Assembly (NCBI GenBank): GCA_015179045.1
Contig: WHUZ01000121.1
Coordinates: 1 to 64,000 of the forward strand
Direction: 5' to 3'
From: Kalaharituber pfeilii
Taxonomy: Eukaryota; Ascomycota; Pezizomycetes; Pezizales; Pezizaceae
DNA: 64,000 nt
In this document: positions 1 to 9,021 of the stretch, piece by piece
Layout of the letters: each line of letters starts with the position of its first letter
How positions within the stretch are numbered: the first letter of the stretch is position 1
Made by a program: the position numbers and the translations under genes
The notes under the pieces: model-generated
The model's database searches: none
What the model was told of the DNA's origin: nothing
The model's input: the letters and a program-made list of their open reading frames with translations, nothing else

Positions 1-1562
1 GTACTAGCGAGTAGTATGTTAGTTGCCAGCAGTATAGGACTGGAGCTGGAGGGTCTGGGGCGAGGGGTCTGGGTTGGATTGTTACAGGCATTCTGTAGGA
101 GCCCAGATACTATGGGCAGTCCACCCCGTACCCCATTGACCTCAACACGACAAGCGAACAGATGCAATAGTTGACGACGGAGCAGGCATTGAAGAACTTT
201 ATGATTTTTGCAAATCAGTTTAAATGGAAGATTAGCAGGCCGGATGCTAAGCTATCTGGTAGGAATAGAAGCCTAATTAGCCAGACAGTAGATTTTAACC
301 CAAGGAGGACATCGTGGATCCACGTCGGGGGCAGCTACTCAGGAATGAGAGTAGCCATGCTCAAGGACAAGTTACAAGTATCCTGACACTGTATTTGCAG
401 GTGAGTACCTCTTTTGTGAGTCTTAGAATCCCATGCTAAGTCATCATAATGAGTGATTCAGCATATGCTTCATCTGCCCCCGTGCAAGCCTCTATAGATA
501 TGACCTTTTACTAGGATCAGGTCTACCATGGTATGGTAGCGTACGGCTACGGAAACTGTACACATGATATCAAGTGAGTGCTGAACTACATCAACAGCCA
601 GCTTTCGAGGCCAACAACCACCACTTAGGTTAAGCAGTACTTCCTTGGCTGCACCGGGGAGAAGACTCTAATGAGGTCTTCAGTAACACCCTCTTTTACC
701 TACTGTACAACTGGCAAGGGTCAGAAATAGATACAATACTGATTCGGTTCTGTGCCGCCTTGGAAAACGGTACTGACGTAAGGCCAAAGTCGGGTAAGCT
801 GCTGGCAGAACGGTGAGCCAGATAGCCAGGCTTTGTGGATCTGCTCAATCGATATAACCTGTAGCGATATTGTGAAGGGTTCATGACAAATAGTATGATA
901 CAGCTAGACTGTAGGCTTGATGAGCCCTTCCAGAGAGTGTTGAGCATAAGCTAGACCTGGTAGGTAGGTATCATATATATCAGCTACATAAAATCTCCAT
1001 CTAGACTTTCGAAAAATTCCATGTTACTAACACATAGATTTGATCTATCCTCACAATACTGCACCGAGTAGTGTTTTTACTAGGCCAGTAATATCGGACC
1101 CCATTCTCTCGGATCCAAATACAACACCCTGAAACACTCGCAATATATGTATTATCGCCAGTTCCCCGATGGCTTGCCAGACTTGTCTTCGGGCTACCTA
1201 CCCAAAAAGGCCCATGTGTGTAAAGAACGGGTCAGGGCCGGGGTCGAGATACAGAGTAGGCAGCGGGTGCCAGGGAGGCAGCGGGGTTCATGGCGGGTAG
1301 AGACAGTCAGTACTATATCATGTAGAGAGAGATGTATGCAGAGTTACGTACAGCCTGAGGGTGGATACAAGTAGTTACATGAGGAGCAGAGAGGGACGTG
1401 GGGATGAGCCTCCTTTATGGAGAGCCCAGGAATCTTGGCAGAAGAACATTCTAGATACAGGAGAATCAAACGAGCCCAGAAACTTGGCAGAAGAACAAAC
1501 TAGCGCGGGAGAAACTTCGAGCTAATGCAGGAGAACATTTTGGACGAATCATGAATGCAAGA
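1..1562. other. Eroded non-coding DNA, no supported gene
   Basis: Short open frames occur (for example 171-386 on + and 1147-1374 on +), but none shows a recognisable motif, and codons and stops are mixed in all frames. No LINE tail, LTR or TIR was recognised here. It may be an old decayed element. Confidence 0.5.
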
Positions 1563-1838
1563 GAATATGCAGGAACATACGGGCAGCGACCGGGATGCAA
1601 GCGGCTGCTGTGCGTGAGGACTCGGGGCGGGCGGCGAGGGTTGGAGCTTTTAGGTACTGCCACTACGCGGCGGCTCGGCAGGAGTTCGGGCTGTGGCAGG
1701 GAATATGCAGAAACATATGGGCAGCGACCGGGATACAAGCGGCTGCTGTGCGTAAGGACTCAGGGCGGGCGGCGAGGGTCGGAGCTTTCAGGTACTGCCG
1801 CTACGCGGCAGCTCAGCAGGAGTTCGAGCTGTGGCAGG
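1563..1838 (+). repeat. Two-copy tandem duplication, 138-bp unit
   Basis: Units 1563-1700 and 1701-1838 both begin GAATATGCAG and end GTGGCAGG. They differ by scattered substitutions and have no length difference. The unit is 46 codons long, so reading frames stay open through both copies (open frames 1551-2024 and 1595-2116 on +). That openness follows from the duplication and high GC and is not good evidence for a gene. Confidence 0.75.
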
Positions 1839-3089
1839 GTCTCGGGGCCTCGGGTCTCGCGTGTCACGTGCGGGAGAAGTATTTCGGCCGTGGTGGAGGT
1901 TGGTTCGTTACAGTGCAGCTGCCACAAATGCCCACTTCGGCGGCTGGTACATGCATCCGTCAAATACATTTTGGACCAGCGGCGAGTTCGACCCCTGGCG
2001 GACCTTGTCACTGCTCTCCAATGAGACTTTCAGTAAGCACTTTACGACCACGACTGACATCCCAAGGTGCAACGAGTGTCCAAACAAGCATGACAAGCTT
2101 TTTGAGTACCTGTTAGATGACGCACAGCATTGCTATGATTTTGATTCCGCGAGCATCTCTCCAGCTTCGGCCGTGCCACAAAGGCTGTTTGCGTAGGTAC
2201 TGAAGCAGCAGTGGCTTCCATGCTTTAGGAAGAGAAAGGAAGGGGAAGATAACTTTTCATTAGACATAAGAGAGTGATAAGAAGTAGGGGGAAAGGACGA
2301 AGTAGTATGGCGAGAAGGTTGCTGTTCAAACAGTGTATATTACTACTACCCTCTGACGATATTTATATATCCAAACATTTCTTTTCTGTTCATGAAACTA
2401 GCGAAACTCTTAGAACAAAGATTTATAGGTACTCGATATATTGTGAATCCTCTGATCTATTTATCTACAGATTCGTAAGTTCAAATCTACCCTTTTATCC
2501 TTCTTGGGGCCGTTACTTCCCTCATTTGGCATGAGACTGTTGTTGTACCCCCATTGGTACAATACTATTGTTTGGCTCCATTAGGTATCAATTAGCGCCT
2601 TAGCTCAAACGCAAGCTTGTCAATCTTTGGCGTCATGCTCCTGCTCCCATGGACAACATGCCGCAGCGCGACCTCAAGATACCTACGAATTCATTTTGGG
2701 CCTTGGTACTAATCTGCACACCCATCCATCCTTGCACCATTGCCGGAATCGAAACCATCCGTTTTCCCCACAGTAGGAGTGGAGAGCCGCGTTTAATTAA
2801 CTGCGAGGGTGGGTTTTGCAGGTATCTTGCACGTCATGGTAGCCAATCACATTTTTTCGCCATTGTCAGAAGGTAACGGTATCAGTAGTCATAGAAGGTA
2901 ACGCATAGATCATCTCTTCCCCACTCTGTTGCATGCTGTCTTCGGGACGCACTGTCTAACTGCTATTGTCAATTATAGCAATACAATCACTATTAAAGGA
3001 TCAAACCCAGCCAGGATGCTTTGGCAAATCGACTGGATTCTTTGAGAGCAGTATTATAGAGGTGCAGTACTTCATTGAATAAATAAGAA
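1839..3089. other. Unassigned DNA left of the gypsy element
   Basis: Open frame 1831-2196 (+) has a few Cys and His residues but no family I recognise. The rest is AT-richer with no gene-like signal. The last five bases (3085-3089, AAGAA) are the left target duplication of the LTR retrotransposon. Confidence 0.5.
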
Positions 3090-3522
3090 TGTCACGGATC
3101 ACAATCGGTTACCCTGAACTGTACCAAAAACTGTACTAAGGTCGACCGGGTTCAAGGAATCTCCCACTAGCACAGTTTTGGATAACAGAATTGTCGGCGC
3201 TTAAGGAATTACGTTTTTTGGATAACAGAATTGTCGGCGCTTAAGGAATTACACTTTTTGGATAACATCAATTCTGCTGAAGGCACGGCGCTTAAGGAAG
3301 CCCTTCTATATCTCTCTGTTTCTGTGTTGCACTTTCCTGTATATAAAGACTCTTTTCCACCCCGTAGCCTAGGTCCCTCAAGCAATAAAACATATACTCT
3401 CCTGACCATACTCTTTCCTCTACAAGCAGCGTCCTGCTCAAACTTGTGAGCACTACGTAACCCGCCTGACTCGATCTGCGACTCAGCGCCGGCTAATAGC
3501 CCCGTGAGGTCGGTCCGTTACA
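3090..3522 (+). repeat. 5' LTR of the gypsy element
   Basis: It starts TGTCACGG and ends CGTTACA, the same ends as the right LTR. It holds 40-bp direct repeats (3181-3220, 3221-3260, then a degenerate third), a TATA-like TATATAAAG near 3339-3349 and AATAAA near 3384. This order fits a U3 enhancer-like array, a core promoter and a poly-A signal; the functional assignment is inference. No clear initiator-tRNA primer-binding site follows the LTR. Confidence 0.92.
3181..3297 (+). repeat. 40-bp direct repeats in LTR U3
   Basis: Two near-identical 40-bp units, each starting GATAACAGAATTGTCGGCGC, lie at 3181-3220 and 3221-3260. A third, diverged unit starts GATAACATCAATTCTG. The same array recurs in the right LTR from 18227, so it predates the insertion. 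Position upstream of the TATA-like box suggests regulatory repeats. Confidence 0.85.
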
Positions 3523-3571
3523 CTTTATTGCTTCGCCTCATTCCCTCAAGAACCAGGACGCCAGCAAGGTT

Positions 3572-3865
3572 ATGATCGAATCTGCTCCACGTTACACCAC
3601 GATTAGGATCCCGCGACCACTACTCCAGACACTTAAGCCCCTTCTACGAGCCACCCTCTCTTTCGCTGCCGCCTCCTATCGAGCCCTCACAAACACCTCC
3701 CCCCAATTCATCCCAGTGGACGAAATCCTCCAAGTCATCCAAGTCGTTACCAGGGGAACAACCACAACCCAACAAGACCCCATCCCAGAATTTGGACACC
3801 TCTTCATACCAGACCACAACTGCAATTGCCCCTACTGCCCAATCAACGAAGAAGACCTGTCATGA
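3572..3865 (+). CDS. Small ORF upstream of gag, gypsy leader region
   Basis: A 97-residue frame begins about 50 nt after the 5' LTR and overlaps the next open frame (from 3826). It has a hydrophobic Leu-rich middle and a Cys-containing end (NCNCPYCP). Its helical stretch starting RIPRPLLQTLKPLL loosely resembles a stretch of the next frame starting RIPTTLYSAILKAL, which hints at an internal duplication. I recognise no domain. It may be part of the gag N-terminus separated by a frameshift. Confidence 0.4.
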   Translation: MIESAPRYTTIRIPRPLLQTLKPLLRATLSFAAASYRALTNTSPQFIPVDEILQVIQVVTRGTTTTQQDPIPEFGHLFIPDHNCNCPYCPINEEDLS

Positions 3866-4398
3866 ACAAGGAGCCCCACGTTGTGCTCAGAATACCCACT
3901 ACACTATACTCTGCAATCTTGAAGGCTCTTTCATACACACTCTCCCTTACTCAGACTCTCCTTGTAGTACAAAAGGACGCCCCCCTCCTCCCCCAACGAT
4001 ACATCAACTCAAGCTTAGACCTCATCCAAAGCGTCAAGTATACAGAACAAGGAACGCAGACTGACCAGGAGTCAGGGTACAAAAAACGACGGGTCTACAC
4101 CCAATACCTCGCACCCATTGCCTCTCCTCAAGCTGGCCCAAGTAACTATCAAGGACTCACGATACCGGACTCTCCGTCAAACCAGGATAATCTCGTGGAC
4201 CTCTACAATCTCGCCCAACAACAACTTCAACAAGGAAACGCACTCGTCTACCAAGCCACAGACTCTCACGCCCACGACTACCTCTTACAGCAGATCAAAG
4301 AAGAGTTACAAAACCCAGAAGAGACAGCTGACGAGGACTTCCAAGAAAACGAAGAACCTGACTGGCCGGAAGAATATTTCTGGAACCCTCACGATTAG
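3826..4398 (+). CDS. Upstream gag-frame ORF ending in an amber codon
   Basis: A 190-residue frame with an acidic C-terminal half. It lies in the same frame as the gag ORF starting at 4537, and only the TAG at 4396-4398 separates them; the codons between stay open. It is therefore probably the N-terminal extension of a longer Gag broken by one nonsense change, or a separate leader ORF. No domain is recognised. Confidence 0.5.
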   Translation: MPLLPNQRRRPVMNKEPHVVLRIPTTLYSAILKALSYTLSLTQTLLVVQKDAPLLPQRYINSSLDLIQSVKYTEQGTQTDQESGYKKRRVYTQYLAPIASPQAGPSNYQGLTIPDSPSNQDNLVDLYNLAQQQLQQGNALVYQATDSHAHDYLLQQIKEELQNPEETADEDFQENEEPDWPEEYFWNPHD

Positions 4399-4536
4399 AA
4401 ACTGGAAGGACCAAGGGAACCCAAGCCGGAAATCGACTTCGGAAGCTCCGCTTCCGAATCTGACACCGACTTCCCCCCACAACGAACAGCTACCCCCAAT
4501 CCTCCTCCATCAAGAACCTCTACTCCCCGGCCTACC

Positions 4537-5505
4537 ATGTCCGCCATCACCTTCACAGAAACTCAGTTCAAGCAGCTGCTGGACAGCGTCAAAGGGAAAT
4601 CCAACATCAAAATCAAGGAGCCAGAAACCTACTCTGGCGAACGAGAGAAGCTCAGGGGATGGTTCAACCAGCTATCCATCCAATTCACCAACAACCCTGA
4701 CCATTTCAAGGACGACCATACCAAAATTAACTACGCCTCCTCCTTCCTACGAGACACAGCCTCTAAGTGGTTCGAGCCTTATCTCCAGGATAACGACGCC
4801 CTTAAGAAGGCCTTCCCTGACTACGATGCCTTCCGAAAAGCTCTTACCGCTGCCTTCGGAATTAGTGATGAGAAAGGCCACGCACAGCAACAGCTCGACA
4901 AGCTCGCTCAGGGAGACGCCAGATTTACAGCATATTGGACTCAGGTACAGCGCCTTGCGATTGATGCTGGGATCGATGATGTGGGAAAAATTATGGCAAT
5001 CAGAAGAGGACTGGCTCCGCGACTTCGAGATTGGCTTCTAACACAGATAGGAGCCAACAGTTGGGAACTGTCAAAGTTGGTTGAGAACTTAACGGAAATA
5101 GACAACAACTACTTCAACCAGAGAAAGACTAACCTCCAGCTTCCCTTACCGAAACCGCGGCCCTCTCAAGGACCCCCTACACCCCAAAGGCCCTCCGCTC
5201 CTCCTAAGACGTATACCGAAGCCATTAGTCAAGGATACCACGGCCCAATGGAAATGGAATTAGATGCAGTAAGGCGGGTCTCTAAGGAAGAAAGACAGAG
5301 GCGCCAACAACAAGGCCTATGCTACTATTGTGGGGAGGGAAAACACTTCGCCTACCAATGCCCCAAACGCCTGCCCCGCTCCCGCCAACCAACTCCCACC
5401 AAGAACACCACCTCTCCTCCTCCACGCAGGGTGAATCAAATTAATACAGATACCGCCAGTGAGGCTGGAGGTGTTAAAATCGAGGAGTTAAACGACAAAG
5501 AGTAG
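4537..5505 (+). CDS. gag: Gypsy Gag with CCHC zinc knuckle
   Basis: Gag forms the virus-like particle and binds the element RNA. The 322-residue protein has a retrotransposon-gag-type helical core (about residues 25-180, with the GWFNQL and KWFEPYL stretches). A single CCHC knuckle, CYYCGEGKHFAYQC, sits near residue 265, followed by a Pro/Arg-rich tail. It ends in TAG at 5503-5505. The pol frame is open across this stop in the -1 frame, so a Gag-Pol fusion by frameshifting is plausible but not proven. The ATG at 4537 is the first in frame after the upstream amber codon. Confidence 0.9.
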   Translation: MSAITFTETQFKQLLDSVKGKSNIKIKEPETYSGEREKLRGWFNQLSIQFTNNPDHFKDDHTKINYASSFLRDTASKWFEPYLQDNDALKKAFPDYDAFRKALTAAFGISDEKGHAQQQLDKLAQGDARFTAYWTQVQRLAIDAGIDDVGKIMAIRRGLAPRLRDWLLTQIGANSWELSKLVENLTEIDNNYFNQRKTNLQLPLPKPRPSQGPPTPQRPSAPPKTYTEAISQGYHGPMEMELDAVRRVSKEERQRRQQQGLCYYCGEGKHFAYQCPKRLPRSRQPTPTKNTTSPPPRRVNQINTDTASEAGGVKIEELNDKE

Positions 5506-7587
5506 AGAAGACAGGTAGCCCCTCTTCTACTCGATCCAATAGCTTTGTTGCTACCGCACCAAGCTCAGGATCAAGGTCAAGTCCTCAGGCGCCTCAAGTT
5601 TCTAAGAACCTTTTTTCCGTCCTACCTCAAACTTCGTTGTCACTGTGTTCTCACTGTTTCCAAGCCTCTTGCTCATGTTTTCCTAGTTTTTCTGAAGCCC
5701 CTCAAGTCCTTTCCGAAGTTCCTATTGATTTCTCATTATGCAATGTTAGGGTCGAGTCTCTGGAAGACTCAAAAAATAATGTCGAATTTCATGCTGCGTT
5801 TTCTGAACTGAATGATTTCCCTCTCTTACTGCCTGTATCATTATCTCAAAAATCAAACTCAGAATCAAGCCAAGTCAAGACCTATGCGTTCCTAGATCAG
5901 GGCGCACAAGGTAATCTCATGCACCCAAGGGTGATTCAAGAGGGCGGGCTCACAACCCAACCTATATCTCAAGTAGTCAACCTGATCTTTATGGACAAAA
6001 CCCAAGCCAAGGACCCCCTTATCCAAGAAGGGTGTGTTGTCAAGATGAACATTAATGGCCATGAAGAGCTAATTGAATTCGGGATTACTGAAACCTGCAA
6101 GGATAATCCTCTAGTACTTGGAATAGGTTGGCAAAGAACGCACAATATCCAAATAGATCACGACAAAAATCAACTCCGTTTTCCCCCCTCCTGCAACCCC
6201 CACAACTCAGGAAACCAACCCATTCAACTCCTCTATGAGCGACCAGCTACCTTAACCCCACAAAATAAGATAGCCTTCGTTAATGCTATTGCCTTCAAGA
6301 CTCTCGCTAAGAAGCACCCCACCTATAGCATTAACGTTCATGACATAGACCAAGCCTTATTCCGTCAAGCAAACCAAGTATCTAGCCAAAGAATCCAGGA
6401 AATGATACAGCACTCACACGATAGGAATCGTCAGAAGGAACGCAAAGACCCCAAGGAATACCTACCCAAGGAATATTATGACTTTATTGATGTCTTTGAC
6501 CAGGACAAAGCAGAGCAACTCCCCCCCCATAGACCAGGGATCGATCATGCCATTATCTTGGAAGAAGGAAAGTCACCCCCGTTTGGCCCTCTCTACAACC
6601 TCAACACAAAGGAACTCCTCGCCCTACGAGAATACCTGGAAGACAATCTAAGGAAAGGATTCATTCAGGCATCCACCTCCCCCGCAGGGGCGCCAATCCT
6701 CTTTGTACCGAAACCTGACGGATCATTACGGTTGTGTGTGGACTATAGGGGACTTAACAATATCACAATCAAGAACCGTACTCCACTTCCCCTTATCAAT
6801 GAAACTCTTGACCGACTCAAGGGAGCGAAATACTACACTAAGCTAGACATCAGGGAAGCCTATTATCGAATCAGGATTAAGGAAGGAGATGAATGGAAAA
6901 CAGCCTTCCGGACCCGTTATGGACACTTCGAATACAAGGTCATGCCCTTTGGGCTCACTAATGCACCCGCCACATTCCAAGCTCACATCAACAATGTCCT
7001 CAGAGAATTTTTGGATGAATTCTGCACCCCTTATCTAGACGATATTATCATCTTCAGCACCTCACTCCAGGACCATATACAACACGTCAAAAGGGTTCTC
7101 CACAGGCTGAGAGAATATGGGCTATATGTTAAAGCGGAAAAATGCGATTTTCATAAACAACAGGTCGAGTATTTGGGATTCATAGTGACTACAGACGGCA
7201 TTAAGATGAACCCCAAGAAAGTCGAAGCAATTAAGGAATGGGAAACCCCTAGATCAATAAAGGATATCCAAACCTTTTTAGGGTTTGCTAACTTCTACAG
7301 ACGCTTTATCCTAAACTACAGCAAGGTTGCAGGACCATTGTATGACCTGCTAAAAAAGGATCAAGCGTTCAAATGGGAACCAAGACAGCAGCAGGCATTC
7401 GAAAAGCTCAAAGAATCCTTCACATCTGCACCAATCCTAAAGTACTTCGACCCCTCCAGACCAGCTACCCTGGAAACCGACGCTTCAGACTATGTGGTAG
7501 CCGGAGTACTGAGTCAAGAACATGAAGGGAAAACTCACCCAGTTGCGTTCTACAGCCACCGTATGACCCCCGCACAGTGCAACTATG
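5505..7587 (+). pseudogene. pol: Gypsy Pol part 1: protease, RT, start of RNase H
   Basis: The frame is open from 5505; the first ATG is at 5637. In order, counting from that ATG: an aspartic protease site FLDQGAQGN near residue 85, where the usual D(S/T)GA has Gln in the second position; reverse transcriptase with VDYRGLNN, MPFGLTNAP and the catalytic YLDDIIIFS near residue 465; and the start of RNase H (LETDASD, FYSHRMTPAQ). Gypsy sequence stops at 7587, the end of the target duplication GTGCAACTATG (7577-7587). The open frame runs on to 7709, but that part is LINE 5' sequence. Pol resumes at 16297. Confidence 0.93.
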
Positions 7588-7856
7588 CACCCCACCGACA
7601 ACAACCACCTCAGGACGAGCGTTTGGAAACGACTCCACAACCACAACGTCCCCCCCAGCGAAAATCACATAGATCGAAAGCTCTCAGCGAGCTGAGTCTT
7701 TTGATCTAATTTTCATTTCCAAATACCATAACCCACAAGTTTCCCCCCGGGGCGAAACTTTGAGGAAATTTTCAGCTCACCATCGTGTTGCCACCACACA
7801 AACCCCACGCCAAGACCCAATAGGAGACCGCGAAACACCGCCCTCCCACCAATCAA

Positions 7857-8465
7857 ATGCCGAAGGGAAAGAAAAACAAACCACCACCTCCACCCGCCGA
7901 GAGGACTGCCTCCCCTCCGCCAATGAGGATCGCGTCCCCCCCTCCGCCACCACCACACGCCGAAAGGACCGCCTCCCTCCCGCCGACTCCGGTGGACCTC
8001 CACCTTACTCCCTTCGAATGGCTGAATTCGTGGCCCCGAATCCGGATACCAGACTGGGAAGAACTGACGCATGATTTGTTGCATGACCGCCAGCCAACGT
8101 TCTGGGGCTCAATCCTCCTCGCACTGTGGGGTCTCGGGATGGACGGAGACAAACCAATTGACGGATCAGTCCTGGCAGTTCGCTTCAACGGCGATGCGAC
8201 TATACAGGTCTTCACAGGGGATCCGGGCGACCCCCGACCGAGCTGGCTGAGTGCCGAACCCCCCGAGCCTCCACCGCCATCCCCGGCGCCATTGCCTCCA
8301 CAGCCATTGGGGTTCAGCCCCATCAACACCGTGTTCTCGGAGGACCCGGGAACAGAAAACCCACCCGCCGCTTCTGCCGCCGCCCCCCCCCCCCAAGCCA
8401 GACTAAGAAGCGCAAAGGCAAGATACCGTCCAATCAGGATGCATATGCCATCAAGCGCCAGTTAA
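7857..8465 (+). pseudogene. ORF1-like protein, N-terminal part (HAL1-like element)
   Basis: It starts MPKGKKNK, as does the related copy at 59521 (-), and has a Pro-rich N-terminus. A conserved region around residues 60-110 (WEELTHDLL, ALWGLGMDGD) aligns with the copies at 56950-58044 and 59521-58693. The frame is lost in a run of C at about 8385-8396: the expected continuation (KKRKGK, then DREANKIAATD) is in another frame up to the LINE-B insertion. The C-terminal domain lies beyond LINE-B at 15819-16115. Confidence 0.8.
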
Positions 8466-8618
8466 GTGACAGGGAGGCAAACAAGATTGCCGCAACAGAC
8501 CCGGTGGACACACCGGCAAGCAGCACGCCCGCCACTACCCAAAACCCCAAACCACCGACACCGGAACCATCAACATCCCATCCCCGCCCCCGGACCTCGA
8601 CCCCACTTCCCAAAGCCA

Positions 8619-9021
8619 CACCGACAACTACTTTCAGAGAACGAGCGCTTGGAGGAACGCCAACTTCCCAGCGCACTCAGAACTCAAAATTACATTGGAG
8701 CGAAGCTCGGGACCGCCCGAGAAAGAATATCGACTTTATTTCTCAGAATTCAGAGGTTACAGACTCGTTTCGTTCAGGTCAAGGTTTCAGAGTTTTCTGA
8801 GTTCCTCCCATACAAATCGCGACAAGCGAGGCACTCGTGCCCCGGCACACCCGCTTGGCACTGAGCTAGCGAACGGGGACCTAGAAGAAACAAGGGCAGA
8901 AAAGTGGACCACCTTCAATTTTGGGAATAGCGCCGAAGCTAGTCCCAAAGCGGCGACACCCAGTTAAGGGTAGACACAAGGAAGGCAGGAGAAGGCGGTA
9001 AGAGAGGAGGTAAATAGGAAA
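8619..9021 (+). promoter_or_regulatory. LINE-B 5' UTR, presumed internal promoter
   Basis: A 403-bp leader runs from the left target duplication to the ORF1 ATG, with short non-conserved open frames. LINEs normally carry their promoter in this region; no specific motif could be identified here. The sequence just before the ATG is purine-rich (GGTAAATAGGAAA). Confidence 0.5.

Noticed and set aside
7713..8396. Gly/Arg/Trp-rich minus-strand frames near 7.7-8.7 kb
   Set aside because: Shadows of the Pro-rich ORF1-like protein on the plus strand.
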